Part shown: in pieces, positions 42,583 through 51,201 of the stretch
Position numbering within the stretch: position 1 is the first letter of the stretch
Layout of the letters: each line of letters begins with the position of its first letter
Assembly (NCBI GenBank): GCA_910577375.1
Contig: CAJTLT010000002.1
Coordinates: 62,001-126,000 of the forward strand
From: an uncultured Christensenella sp.
GTDB lineage: Bacteria > Bacillota > Clostridia > Christensenellales > Borkfalkiaceae
Direction of reading: 5' to 3'
DNA: 64,000 bases
Notes under the pieces: model-generated
The model's database searches: none
What the model was told of the DNA's origin: nothing
The model's input: only the letters and a program-made list of their open reading frames with translations
Position numbers and translations under genes: made by a program

Positions 42583-43453
42583 ATTTCTCTCCGATAAAAA
42601 GCCCGCTCGCGCCGCAAGGCAAAGGAATCCCCTCTTCCGTGGCTATGCCAACCTCGTACGCGTCCGCTCCGCCTTTAAAATTTTTCAATGCAAGCGTCAA
42701 AATGTTTTTCAACACCGCGGGCTGCAACCCCGTGGTGTAACTGTTTATTAAAAAGAACAACGGCTCGTCGGATAAAACCTGTGCACAGCTTTGCACAAAC
42801 CCGAAAAGGTCGCGCTCTATCTTCCACATTTCTCCGTTCGGTCCTCTTCCGTAGCTCGGCGGGTCCATAATCACAGCGTCGTATTTGTTGCCCCGCCTTA
42901 TTTCGCGCGTAACAAATTTCATACAGTCGTCCACTATGTAGCGGATACCGCTCTCTATGCCCGAAAGCCTCGCATTTTCGCCCGCGCGTTCAACCATACC
43001 CTTAGCCGCGTCAACGTGGGTCACCGTCGCCCCCGCTTTCGCACACGCAACCGAAGCCGCGCCCGTGTACGCAAAAAGGTTTAAAACCTTAATTTCGCGC
43101 CCGCCGTTCTTTTGCTTTGCAAGCGAAATAAGCCTCGCCATCTCGTCCCAGTTTACCGCCTGTTCGGGGAAAAGCCCCGTGTGCTTAAACCCCATGGGCT
43201 TAACCTTAAAAGTCAAATCGCGGTAACCGACGGTCCACTCGTCGGGGAAGCTTTTGCGCCTCTCCCAGCCTCCGCCGCCCTTTTCGCTGCGGTGGTAAAC
43301 TGCGTTTATATTATCATGGGAATATAAATCCCCGCCTTTCCATATAACCTGCGGGTCGGGGCGCAAAAGAACAACTCCCTTCCAGTTTTCAAGCTTCATT
43401 CCGTCGGAAGTGGCGATAATTTTATAATCATTCCATTTATCGGCAATTTTCAT
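42572..43453 (-). CDS. Class I SAM-dependent rRNA methyltransferase (RlmI/RlmK-like)
   Basis: The 293-residue product has the SAM-binding motif VLNLFAYTGAASVACAKAGA, the acidic VTHVDAAKGM and the catalytic-type motif VIMDPPSYGRGPNGE, all typical of the RlmI and RlmK(L) 23S rRNA methyltransferases; an N-terminal PUA domain is absent. TTTACA-N17-TATAAT (43462-43490) puts +1 at about 43455, two bases before the ATG, with no ribosome-binding site. It heads a minus-strand unit with the pseudouridine synthase and the helicase, two RNA-related enzymes that overlap. Confidence 0.88.
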   Translation of the reverse strand: MKIADKWNDYKIIATSDGMKLENWKGVVLLRPDPQVIWKGGDLYSHDNINAVYHRSEKGGGGWERRKSFPDEWTVGYRDLTFKVKPMGFKHTGLFPEQAVNWDEMARLISLAKQKNGGREIKVLNLFAYTGAASVACAKAGATVTHVDAAKGMVERAGENARLSGIESGIRYIVDDCMKFVTREIRRGNKYDAVIMDPPSYGRGPNGEMWKIERDLFGFVQSCAQVLSDEPLFFLINSYTTGLQPAVLKNILTLALKNFKGGADAYEVGIATEEGIPLPCGASGLFIGEKYDD

Positions 43454-43461
43454 ACAGAAAA

Positions 43462-43490
43462 ATTATATCATCCCGCCCGCCGTTTGTAAA
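43462..43490 (-). promoter_or_regulatory. Promoter of the methyltransferase/synthase/helicase unit, predicted leaderless
   Basis: Minus strand TTTACA (43485-43490), 17-bp spacer, TATAAT (43462-43467). ATG at 43453. Confidence 0.68.
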
Positions 43491-43546
43491 GCGATTGAAT
43501 ATAATGCAACCCGTGCAAAACGCCGGACGCGCTATATTAAAACAAA

Positions 43547-43577
43547 CGCGCCCCGCGGCTTCGAGCCGCGGGGCGCG
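43547..43577 (-). terminator. Terminator at the end of the virus-head module
   Basis: A 14-bp GC-rich hairpin with a 3-nt loop, followed on the minus strand by TTTGTTTT. It lies 17 nt after the last head-module gene. Confidence 0.82.
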
Positions 43578-43593
43578 CCCGCCATAAAACGCT

Positions 43594-44079
43594 TTAACGG
43601 CTATAAGTATAAAGCACGTCGTACAGCGTGGAATAATAACTTCCGAGGTATTTTTTCGCCACCTCGTCCGCGCCGTACTGCGCCATTCTCAACGAGGTAT
43701 CGCTTATTGAAAGATAATAGTCGCGCACGATTCTGTATCTTTCGGTATAATTGAGCGAAAAGTCCACAATATACCCTACTTTCTGCAAATCCTCGTTGTC
43801 GGGATAAGGTTCGTTCAAATGCAATCCGTAATTCAGCTGTTCAATCAGAGCCGCGATTTCACGGTTGTATTCCGCCGTAAGCTCCGCCTTTTTCTGCTCG
43901 TAAAGCGAAGAATTTTTAACGTCGCCCGTAAGTACTATGCGGCTGAAAATTTCCAAATCCTTTTCAAGATTGTATTTCAGATTGTTCTTGTTCTTCTGCG
44001 CGGTGCGCAAAAGCTGCATCTGCACCGCAGTAAATTTTTCAAGCTCTTCCTCGGTAACGTCTATAATGTCAAATTCCAT
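43594..44079 (-). CDS. Helical protein at the end of the head module (161 aa, unknown)
   Basis: I do not recognise this protein. It is largely helical and charged, with heptad-like stretches near the N-terminus (EEELEKFTAVQMQLLRTAQKN region) and around 60-90 that could form coiled coils, and a Tyr-rich C-terminus (LGSYYSTLYDVLYTYSR). In P22-like gene order the needle protein gp26 follows gp10; the position fits but the sequence does not prove it. GGAGGT directly before the ATG at 44079 decides the start over 44094. The start lies 11 nt inside the upstream gene. Confidence 0.6.
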   Translation of the reverse strand: MEFDIIDVTEEELEKFTAVQMQLLRTAQKNKNNLKYNLEKDLEIFSRIVLTGDVKNSSLYEQKKAELTAEYNREIAALIEQLNYGLHLNEPYPDNEDLQKVGYIVDFSLNYTERYRIVRDYYLSISDTSLRMAQYGADEVAKKYLGSYYSTLYDVLYTYSR

Positions 44080-45304
44080 CAACAACCTCCGCAACAGCCG
44101 TTATGCCGCGGATTTGCCCGCCGCACTTCACGGATATTTTAAAATACTCCCCGCTCATATTCGGGCGGATAAAACCCCTTACGCCCACAAATATGCGCGT
44201 TTTAACGCCGTTTGTCACTTCCGCAACCGCCTCAGAAGAATTTCCGATATAAACGCTTTTCAAAAACTTTCTTTTGCCCGTTCCGAAATCCGTTTTTCCG
44301 CTTGAAAAACAAACCTCCCCGCCTTGTTCCAGAATATACGATCCGCCGCTCCCGAAACAATAAGGCTGTCTGTACATACAAAACGCGGAAATTTTTTCGT
44401 CCAAAATATAGCTTGATTCGTTTTGCAAATCGAAAACGATAACGCAATGCTTTTTCAGATTTTCGCCGTAACCGCTCAAAAGATACTTCCCCCCGAAAGA
44501 AAAAGCACAAACGGGGCGCGTTATTTCGTCGGAAAGCGGCAAACAGGATTTTTTTATTCTCGCGCCGTCAAAAAAGCATAGTCCGTTTTCCGTATAAAAA
44601 CAAAGCTTTCCGTCGGCAACAAACGCAGTATCTTTATAAATTTCCGCGGTTACCCCCTCTATATATGCAAGTTTATAGTTTTCAGGCGCGCCGAAAGCGC
44701 TTAAAATTGCAATCCCTCTTTCGCAAACCGCCGCAATTTTTTGCTTAAATACAACAAGATTGATAATCTTTCCTTTTTCGGGATAAACCCGCGCCCAGCC
44801 CGCTCCGTTTATTCCTTCCGTCCAGTCCGTTCCGCCGTTCCCGCCCGACCACCGTATCTTGTAAGCGTCGTCTTTATCAAGCGCAAAAAGTCTGCCGTTT
44901 TTGATTACGCCCCCGTATATACCGCAATCAAACGGCAAAACGGAGTTTACGGAAGGCTTTATATGCAACAGTTTCTCATCCCCCGCAAGATACGCCTCTT
45001 CCTCTCCGTCCTGTTTGTCAAATAAAAAAGGCGACCGCGCCGCAAACTCCGTATCCGATTTATAAAACGCAGAACCGTCTTTGGAATAATAAAGTCCGTC
45101 CGCGGCAAGCAAAAGCATTTTATCGGGTTTTTCCGCATAACACGCAAAACTCACTTCCTCGGGGCAGTCGGTTTCTTTATGCCTTGCCGTCAATGCGGGA
45201 TAAACCATGCCGCCCTTTAAAAAACATCCGTAAAAAATCCCTCCGTCCGCGGTAAGCACGTCGGCTTTTAAAGTTTTTGTTTTGGGGTAAATATTTCCGC
45301 TCAT
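44069..45304 (-). CDS. Beta-rich virion protein, possibly tail hub/DNA-stabilisation protein (gp10-like)
   Basis: The 411-residue product is built of repeating short beta strands with Gly and aromatic residues (for example YGGVIKNGRLFALDKDDAYKI, AVCERGIAILSAF, LLSGYGENLKKHCVIVFDL), which suggests a beta-propeller. P22 gp10, which caps the packaged head below the portal, has that fold and the same place in the gene order (after the connector). Assignment is by position and fold character, not by motif. CCGAGGAG lies 6 nt before the ATG at 45304; the ATG at 45310 is too close to it. It overlaps the previous gene by 4 nt. Confidence 0.55.
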   Translation of the reverse strand: MSGNIYPKTKTLKADVLTADGGIFYGCFLKGGMVYPALTARHKETDCPEEVSFACYAEKPDKMLLLAADGLYYSKDGSAFYKSDTEFAARSPFLFDKQDGEEEAYLAGDEKLLHIKPSVNSVLPFDCGIYGGVIKNGRLFALDKDDAYKIRWSGGNGGTDWTEGINGAGWARVYPEKGKIINLVVFKQKIAAVCERGIAILSAFGAPENYKLAYIEGVTAEIYKDTAFVADGKLCFYTENGLCFFDGARIKKSCLPLSDEITRPVCAFSFGGKYLLSGYGENLKKHCVIVFDLQNESSYILDEKISAFCMYRQPYCFGSGGSYILEQGGEVCFSSGKTDFGTGKRKFLKSVYIGNSSEAVAEVTNGVKTRIFVGVRGFIRPNMSGEYFKISVKCGGQIRGITAVAEVVDGI

Positions 45305-45861
45305 ATCCATCTCCTCGGCGGGAATCCGCTCGGCGCTGAAACCGAACGGCGCACAAAATCTATCTCGCGCCTGTAAATATTCTCAAAAAATTCCGTCCCC
45401 GAAACGTTGCCGTTTATAAGGCAGAATTCGGAAGCCGCGCCCGCCGCAAGCATCTTTTCGGTCACCGTGTCTTTTGAAAATGCGCAATCGTCCCCAAGCT
45501 CTTTTTTGTTAGGCAAACAGCGGTATTCAACGGTAATTTCCGTCGCCTCCGCCTGAATTCCGGAAGAAGTTTTCGTATAAGCGATTTCTGCGTCGTTGCT
45601 TTTCACGCAAATTATTTTAAGCGGCACGTTTGAAAAATCCGAAAACTCGTAAATCCCGCACAGGTTTCTAAGAGTTTCTTTTGTAATCAAAGGGAAATAA
45701 AATCTCGCAAGCTCGTTCTCAACCGCGTTATAGCAATATAAAAGCGTTTGCGCGGCTTCTTTAATTTCCCCCTCCAAATCTTCACCGGCGGAAAGCGCGG
45801 AAACGATATCGCTTCTTTCCAAAAAGCCGAAAGCCCTTATAAGTATTTCTTTTACTTTCAT
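45301..45861 (-). CDS. Head-tail connector/adaptor-like protein (186 aa)
   Basis: Directly follows the capsid gene. The N-terminal half is helical (EIKEAAQTLLYCYNAVENELARFYFPLIT), a pattern seen in podoviral adaptor proteins such as P22 gp4. The C-terminal half is beta-rich. AAGGAGG at the ATG (45859-45861) decides the start over the in-frame 45888. It is separated from the capsid gene by an intrinsic terminator at 45871-45900, so its expression should be lower than that of the capsid. Confidence 0.55.
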   Translation of the reverse strand: MKVKEILIRAFGFLERSDIVSALSAGEDLEGEIKEAAQTLLYCYNAVENELARFYFPLITKETLRNLCGIYEFSDFSNVPLKIICVKSNDAEIAYTKTSSGIQAEATEITVEYRCLPNKKELGDDCAFSKDTVTEKMLAAGAASEFCLINGNVSGTEFFENIYRREIDFVRRSVSAPSGFPPRRWI

Positions 45862-45870
45862 AATCCTCCT

Positions 45871-45900
45871 TAAAAAAACGCGCCGCATTTTTGCGGCGCG
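45871..45900 (-). terminator. Internal terminator between capsid and connector genes
   Basis: Minus strand hairpin with 9-bp arms (CGCGCCGCA and complement, TTTT/AAAA loop) followed by TTTTTTTA, only 10 nt before the next gene. It probably sets an expression step within the head operon. Confidence 0.78.
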
Positions 45901-45926
45901 CTCTCACATATGCAATCCGTCCTTAA

Positions 45927-47123
45927 TCAGCCTTCGTCCTCTCCGCCGCTTCCGTTGCCGCCGCCTGCGCTGAAGTTATAAAGCATCGCCTGTCCGCAAG
46001 GCTTCTTGCAGATAAGCTCCGCATATTTTACAAGCGTCGCCGTATAAGCCGCCTTGCCCGAAGTCTGTTTCAGAATTTTTCCGCTCTCGTCCTCAAGCCA
46101 CTCCCAGTCGCAAAGCTGGCTCAAACAGAAATCGTCCGTGTTCAAAAAAAGTATTCTGTCGTCGGGGCAGAACTTATCCGCATATACGGGCACGTCGTTC
46201 ACCGATACAAACCCAACCCCCGTGCGCGCGTCGGTGGAGTTAACGATTCTGCGGTTGTTCGCAATCAGCGCGGCAATCATACGTCTCGTTTTATAAGAGC
46301 ATACAATCATATTTATTCTGCTGTTGAAATTCTCTTCCATATAGTCGAGAACCTCCAAAAGCTTGTCCTCGGTAAGCGAATTTTCCGCGTCAAGCTTATA
46401 AGGGCTGAAATAGCTCTCTTCCGATTTTTTATAACCGTAAAGATACTCTCCGTCGAAAATCGCGCCCAGCCCCGTAAGCTCTCCGTTTTTGGAGCCGTGA
46501 GGATAAATTTTCCCGTTCGTGACTATTTCCTTGAAAGCACGGTTGAAAGTAACCGTTTTCGCCGCCTTGTCAACCGAAGTTATATACAGTCCCGCGCAGT
46601 CGTTCGCCACGCCGGAACCGTAATCGTTGATGTCAACGTACATTCCCGCAAAATAATCTTTTACGATATCCACTTTATAAGTCGAACCGCTCACCTTGCT
46701 CGCAATCGTGCAAAGCGCGCCCGTTCCGTCCCCGAAAAGCATACGCTGGAAATTGTGCCTCGCGCTCAGAATAAGCCCGTCCATTTCCGCGTTTACAAGG
46801 TTTACAAAAGCCCCCGAGCTGTCGCGCGAAGCCCTCAAAGCCTTGTCGCTTATTTCGATAGTGCCGTAAATATTTTTCAAGGGCACGGTGATGTCTAAGT
46901 ATCTGTTTTTATAAGCCTCGGGCAAATCCGCGTCCTCCGCGCCCGCCATAACGTTGCCGCTCGCGCCGCGCACAACCGCTATTTTAACGTCTTTTCCGAA
47001 AACGTTGTCCGCGTTTTTTTCTATCGCCGAAAAGAATGGCGAAATACCGTCGTTTAACTGCGCGGTAACCGCTTCAAGGTAATAATCTTTCAAAGCTCTG
47101 TCCGCATTCTGAATAGTAATCAA
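45927..47123 (-). CDS. Phage major capsid protein
   Basis: A 398-residue capsid-like protein. The N-terminus is helical (ALKDYYLEAVTAQLNDGISPFFSAIEK). The stretch IYGTIEISDKALRASRDS...VNLVNAEMDGLILSARHNFQRMLFGDGTG is characteristic of clostridial phage major capsid proteins with the HK97/P22 fold. Late regions NMIVCSYKTRRMIAAL and NDVPVYADKFCP are also typical. It ends with a Gly-rich acidic tail. The start is TTG with AAAGGAG 8 nt upstream. It follows the scaffold-like gene by 12 nt. I see no frameshift or stop, so it looks functional. Confidence 0.85.
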   Translation of the reverse strand: MITIQNADRALKDYYLEAVTAQLNDGISPFFSAIEKNADNVFGKDVKIAVVRGASGNVMAGAEDADLPEAYKNRYLDITVPLKNIYGTIEISDKALRASRDSSGAFVNLVNAEMDGLILSARHNFQRMLFGDGTGALCTIASKVSGSTYKVDIVKDYFAGMYVDINDYGSGVANDCAGLYITSVDKAAKTVTFNRAFKEIVTNGKIYPHGSKNGELTGLGAIFDGEYLYGYKKSEESYFSPYKLDAENSLTEDKLLEVLDYMEENFNSRINMIVCSYKTRRMIAALIANNRRIVNSTDARTGVGFVSVNDVPVYADKFCPDDRILFLNTDDFCLSQLCDWEWLEDESGKILKQTSGKAAYTATLVKYAELICKKPCGQAMLYNFSAGGGNGSGGEDEG

Positions 47124-47135
47124 TTTTTCACTCCT

Positions 47136-47573
47136 TTAATTTTTCAAAAATCTTTGCGCCAGCGCCCCCGCTTCCTTAACGGATTTAAGGGGCGTGCGCG
47201 GTGCGGCGGGGCTAACCCCGCCCGATATCAAAGGGACGCCTTTGTTGGCGGAAAGCGTTTTAACGTATTCGCTTATAACCGCCTCTTTTACGCTCTCGTC
47301 GGCAAGCGCCGCCTTCAAAAGCTCTTCCCCGTTCAATTCCCCGCAAGAGGGCGCGCCGCCTTCGGGCGTTGTCTGCGCCTTGTTCATGTCTTCAAGCTCC
47401 TTCAGCCGTTGGCTGCGTCGGGTAAATTCGGCTTCCAGAGCCCGATAAGCGGAATAAAGGGCGTCAACGCTCTGAAACTTACCAAGCTCTGCCGCGGCTC
47501 CGTTTGTTCCCGCCTCTGCGGTGTTTTCCGCCGTAACCTGCGTTTCGTTTTCTTTTACGTCTACGTTATCCAT
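47136..47573 (-). CDS. Scaffold-like protein of the head module (145 aa)
   Basis: Low-complexity, acidic and Ala/Glu-rich at the start, with a coiled-coil-like middle (VDALYSAYRALEAEFTRRSQRLKELED) and a helical C-terminus with KSVKEAGALAQRFL. Size, composition and place between portal and capsid are those of capsid scaffolding proteins. The start overlaps the portal gene by 8 nt and has a GGAGG site. Confidence 0.68.
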   Translation of the reverse strand: MDNVDVKENETQVTAENTAEAGTNGAAAELGKFQSVDALYSAYRALEAEFTRRSQRLKELEDMNKAQTTPEGGAPSCGELNGEELLKAALADESVKEAVISEYVKTLSANKGVPLISGGVSPAAPRTPLKSVKEAGALAQRFLKN

Positions 47574-49419
47574 TTTCCGCCTCCGAAGAATTGTTTTTCA
47601 AAAATTTTCTGTGCGCTTCGATATGTGCGCATATGCGCTTTTCGGCAATTCCGTCCGCTTCCCCGCACAACAGATAAGCGGTATGCTCTTCTATATGTAA
47701 ATTATGGTCGTCGTAATCCTTTACCTCGGCGTCCCCCTGCAACATAGCCGCGTTTTCAGATTCCGCCCTCGCGCGGTGCAGCTCCGCCAAATCGCGACCG
47801 CCCGCCATAGAGCCGTAACCCAAAAGCTCGAGTATCTTATTTTTTGCCGTAGCGGAAAGCTTCCCCTCGCCGTCCGCAAACAGCCCTCTGTCAAGAATTT
47901 CATAAACAACCGTCCTCTTCTGCGCGGCGGTCATATTCAAATCGCCGTCCGCGTCCAGAACGACGTCGTCGGAAGATATGTCGCTCCCCTTGAACGCAAG
48001 CACGTTCACTTCACCGCTCTTGCCCGCATATTTCATAAGCCGCGGCGCGGTTGCAAACTGTCGGTAAAGCCGCAATATATGCCGCCCGATCAGCTTTGCC
48101 GCCCTTTTCATCGAACTGTAAGTCACGTTAAAACGCTGGTCATCCTGCTCTATAATCAACTGCAATCCCGTTGCCGAAGTTATTCCCGCAAAGCTGTCCG
48201 CATTTTCCGATAAATCGCCCGTACCGGAAATTTTAACAAACTCGTTCAAAAGGTTTTCCTCTTCCTTTGAAAACTCGGAAGGCACGCTCCCCAAAGTCAG
48301 CATTTCGGGCGGTTTGCTCCCTTGTCTGTAAACAAGCACTTTTCCCGGAACAAGTCCGTCCTCCGTAAATTCGTCCAAATCCACGCTGCCGTCCTCAACG
48401 GCAACCGTACCCATAGCAATTCTGTTTAAAAACTCGTGTTTTCTGTTCTTAACCGCATTATATGCCCGCTGCAACGGTATCAGCCGCTCGATAATACTGC
48501 TCCCGAAAAACCGCCCCGCAAGCGGCGCAGAACACTGTTTTACAAACGGATATCCCCTCAAACCGTTCCCGCCGTTAGCATACGGCAAAATTCCGTCGTA
48601 TAAAAGCCGTCCGCCCGCCACAACCGTAAGCCTTCCCTCGGGCGCGCTCTCCGCAGGCTTTTCATAACGCTCTATAACAATCTCATATCCGCGCTTAATA
48701 TCCTTAAACTGCGGCGTATGTGCGGACGAATATCCCGCCGCCGCGCTTTTGGCCGGTGAAACTTCTTCCAAATCCCGCCCTTCGAGTTTCACGCCGTACA
48801 TCTCGTAAATTTTTTCAAGAGGAAGAGCTTTCGCGTGAATTATGCTCGGCTGTTCGTCCAAATCCTCAACGTAAAGAGAATAAGGATAAATCTCGAACGG
48901 CGAAACCGCCGCAACCTCCGCGCGCCCTTCATAAACTTTTTTGCCGTTGCCGTCCACCGCCACCGCGTTACCCTTGTCGCCGCGCCACATAATCTTATAA
49001 AATGCGGTTCCGCACAGCTCCGACCATACGCACGCGGCAGACATAACGCCGTCCAAATCCGCGTCCTCCTGCGCCGCCGCAAGCAATGCGGAAGCCAACG
49101 CCGCGGAACGCTTGTCCTCTTCGTCGTCGGATGCCGCCCTCACCGTAAGCGCGGGTCGTATTCTCGAAAGCTTAGAAAGTCTCGTATCCACAATAGGCGC
49201 AATATGGTTGAAAACCCTTCTGTCCTGCCAGTAATAGGTTTTTTCTTCCTCATAAATTTCGCCCTTTTCGTCTATGTCGCAATACTGGTTGCCGTTAACA
49301 AAATTCATATTGAGCTGCCAGCTCCGCTCTAAAAGTCTGCGTTCCTGCTGCCTTGCAAGAAAATCCTTTTCCACCTCGTCCGCAAGAACTTCCTCCGGCG
49401 TCAATTCCTTCTTTTCCAA
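47566..49419 (-). CDS. Phage portal protein
   Basis: The 617-residue product has the layout of podoviral (P22 gp1-like) portals: an N-terminal ERSWQLNMNFVNGNQYCDID region, a wing domain (FEIYPYSLYVEDLDEQP), the stem helix region (FFGSSIIERLIPLQRAYNAVKNRKHEFLNRI in separate parts), and a long helical C-terminus with SGTGDLSENADSFAGITSATGLQLIIEQD, a motif common to this class. It forms the ring through which DNA is packaged. The start is TTG at 49419 with AAAGGAGA upstream; an overlapping ATG is out of frame. Intact reading frame. Confidence 0.87.
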   Translation of the reverse strand: MEKKELTPEEVLADEVEKDFLARQQERRLLERSWQLNMNFVNGNQYCDIDEKGEIYEEEKTYYWQDRRVFNHIAPIVDTRLSKLSRIRPALTVRAASDDEEDKRSAALASALLAAAQEDADLDGVMSAACVWSELCGTAFYKIMWRGDKGNAVAVDGNGKKVYEGRAEVAAVSPFEIYPYSLYVEDLDEQPSIIHAKALPLEKIYEMYGVKLEGRDLEEVSPAKSAAAGYSSAHTPQFKDIKRGYEIVIERYEKPAESAPEGRLTVVAGGRLLYDGILPYANGGNGLRGYPFVKQCSAPLAGRFFGSSIIERLIPLQRAYNAVKNRKHEFLNRIAMGTVAVEDGSVDLDEFTEDGLVPGKVLVYRQGSKPPEMLTLGSVPSEFSKEEENLLNEFVKISGTGDLSENADSFAGITSATGLQLIIEQDDQRFNVTYSSMKRAAKLIGRHILRLYRQFATAPRLMKYAGKSGEVNVLAFKGSDISSDDVVLDADGDLNMTAAQKRTVVYEILDRGLFADGEGKLSATAKNKILELLGYGSMAGGRDLAELHRARAESENAAMLQGDAEVKDYDDHNLHIEEHTAYLLCGEADGIAEKRICAHIEAHRKFLKNNSSEAENG

Positions 49420-49420
49420 A

Positions 49421-49687
49421 TCATTCTCCTTTATAATCTTTTTCGTCCAAAAGCTTCAAAAGCCTCCGTTTCTCGTTTTCAAGCTCCTCGTCGGAAATCT
49501 CCCCGCGCTCTTCCAGAATAAGCTTCACCGCCTTTATGTCGGGCGGAATTTCCCTTTTCGTCACCCTCTTTTTCACAAGTTTAAGCTCTCCGTCGCCGTC
49601 CACGGCAAACTCTTCAACCGTCTCGCTTGCGGAAAGCCCCGTCGCGCACCTCAAAAGAGCGCCCTTCACGTCTTTTTTGTCCTGAAT
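49421..49687 (-). CDS. Small head-module protein with probable ATT start (88 aa)
   Basis: A small protein between large terminase and portal. Its second half (KREIPPDIKAVKLILEERGE) resembles the end of some small terminase subunits, in which a PPD-A motif precedes a Leu-rich helix, so it may be a reduced terminase component. The first in-frame canonical codon is GTG at 49669, 25 nt from the only ribosome-binding site. A perfect AGGAGG (49695-49700) lies 7 nt before an in-frame ATT (49685-49687), with no ATG, GTG or TTG between. Initiation at ATT is therefore likely, as in infC. The site overlaps the terminase stop. Confidence 0.6.
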   Translation of the reverse strand: MQDKKDVKGALLRCATGLSASETVEEFAVDGDGELKLVKKRVTKREIPPDIKAVKLILEERGEISDEELENEKRRLLKLLDEKDYKGE

Positions 49688-49698
49688 AAACCCACCTC

Positions 49699-51177
49699 CT
49701 AAATTCTTTTCCTTCCGCGCGTCAAGCGCTTTATTTTTCTCATTTTGTCCGCAAGCACGGGCGCGGAAGTTTGTTCTCTCTCAGCGGGGCGCGGTCGGGT
49801 CATTATAAAATACCTCAGTTCGTCCATACAATGGTCGTCACGCTTTACGGGCGTATCGCCTCCCGCCCAGAAATACCCTTTGAATTCAGCTATCATATTT
49901 ACGCAGTGAGAAAAGATATAAAGGTTTCCCTCGCCGTTGCCCCGCTTCAAAAAAGACTTAACCCGCGCTATCCCCGTAAACACGTCCTTGTTAACGTTCG
50001 TGTTCACAAGTATTCCCCGCTCCGAAAACAGCTCCGCAACCGACTTAACGGAAGCCAGAGTGCGCTGGTTCGCCGCGCTGTCTATAAGCGCGTTTATTCT
50101 CCCCCTTCCGTCCGTCTTCCAGCCGAGCTTTTCGCTTATCCGCTTTATCGCCCCCGCGTGGAAATCAACGTCCTTCCCCGCCGCAAAATGCTCCGCCACA
50201 ACGTAAACGTTTCCGTCGTAATCCACACAGTACCAATGCGCAGAAAGCGGATTGTTCAGCCCGGGGTCTATAGAGATATTTTCCTGCCACTCTTTCGGCA
50301 CTGCAAAAGGCTCGATAACGTGCACGCTCTCGTCGAATTCGGGATAAACAAGCCCCGCCCCCTCCGAAAACTTTCCGTATTTTCGCGCGTCCAGCGCGGA
50401 TTCGTCAAACGCCGTTTCCAAAATCCTCTGCTCCCTTTTTGGCAAAAACGGATTGTCCTCCCACGTCGCGGATATGTGCCATATCTCCGGGTTATTACGT
50501 ATATTAAGATATATCTCGTTATATATAAAAGTCCTTCCTTTCAAAGGGGTCATCGTGCCGAAAATATCCCCCCTTCTGTCCATAACCCTCATAACGCACT
50601 CTTCATAAACGTCTTTCGGCGGCTCCTCGTCAAACCACACGAAATCAAGCGAACTGCCCTGAAATTTCTCCCTCCCCTGGTCGCAGCTTTTAAAACCCAG
50701 CGTGGAAATCCCCCCGAATACGTTGCGCACTTTTATCTGGTCAATAACCCCTCCCGAAGGATTGTCCTTCCGCCCCGAAAGCATTGTTATATCCGCAATC
50801 CAGCTCTTCGGCAGATAGCTTAAAATTTTCGCCTGCGCAACGTCTCTCTGCACCTGCTGGGAAAGAGAAACCGCCCACCCGAACACTTCTTTTCTGTTCG
50901 TCCGGTAAGGGTGTATGCCCCTTAACATCCAAACGCACTCCACAGCCCCGCACTCGGTTTTCCCCGAACGGTTGCCGCCGAAAACCCATCTGTTGCGCTT
51001 TTTGCATTTATGAAAAGCCATTTGCTTTCTATGTTTTCTCCGACCCGCGTTGTACCGCGCAAGTTTGTCGTTTCTCCTCCGTTTTAAAAGCTCTTTATCA
51101 ATCTCTTCGATGCGTTTTAATATATCTTCCCTTTCCATAAGACATTTTTCGCCCCGTTTTTCTCTTTTTTTCGGCAT
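49699..51177 (-). CDS. Phage terminase large subunit
   Basis: ATP-driven DNA packaging motor and nuclease. The 492-residue product has Walker A GGNRSGKT (67-74), Walker B LDFVWFDEEPP (Asp-Glu at 183-184), coupling motif GTMTPLKG, and an RNase H-like nuclease domain with the acidic residues in SIDPGLNNP and KRDDHCMDELRYFI. The frame is intact. The start could be 51177, with a TATAAA box 7 nt upstream and so nearly leaderless, or 51138, which lacks a clear ribosome-binding site; both add only basic N-terminal residues. It faces a divergent exported-protein gene 24 nt away. Confidence 0.92.
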   Translation of the reverse strand: MPKKREKRGEKCLMEREDILKRIEEIDKELLKRRRNDKLARYNAGRRKHRKQMAFHKCKKRNRWVFGGNRSGKTECGAVECVWMLRGIHPYRTNRKEVFGWAVSLSQQVQRDVAQAKILSYLPKSWIADITMLSGRKDNPSGGVIDQIKVRNVFGGISTLGFKSCDQGREKFQGSSLDFVWFDEEPPKDVYEECVMRVMDRRGDIFGTMTPLKGRTFIYNEIYLNIRNNPEIWHISATWEDNPFLPKREQRILETAFDESALDARKYGKFSEGAGLVYPEFDESVHVIEPFAVPKEWQENISIDPGLNNPLSAHWYCVDYDGNVYVVAEHFAAGKDVDFHAGAIKRISEKLGWKTDGRGRINALIDSAANQRTLASVKSVAELFSERGILVNTNVNKDVFTGIARVKSFLKRGNGEGNLYIFSHCVNMIAEFKGYFWAGGDTPVKRDDHCMDELRYFIMTRPRPAEREQTSAPVLADKMRKIKRLTRGRKRI

Positions 51178-51201
51178 AAAGCATTTTATAATTATGAAAG
51201 T

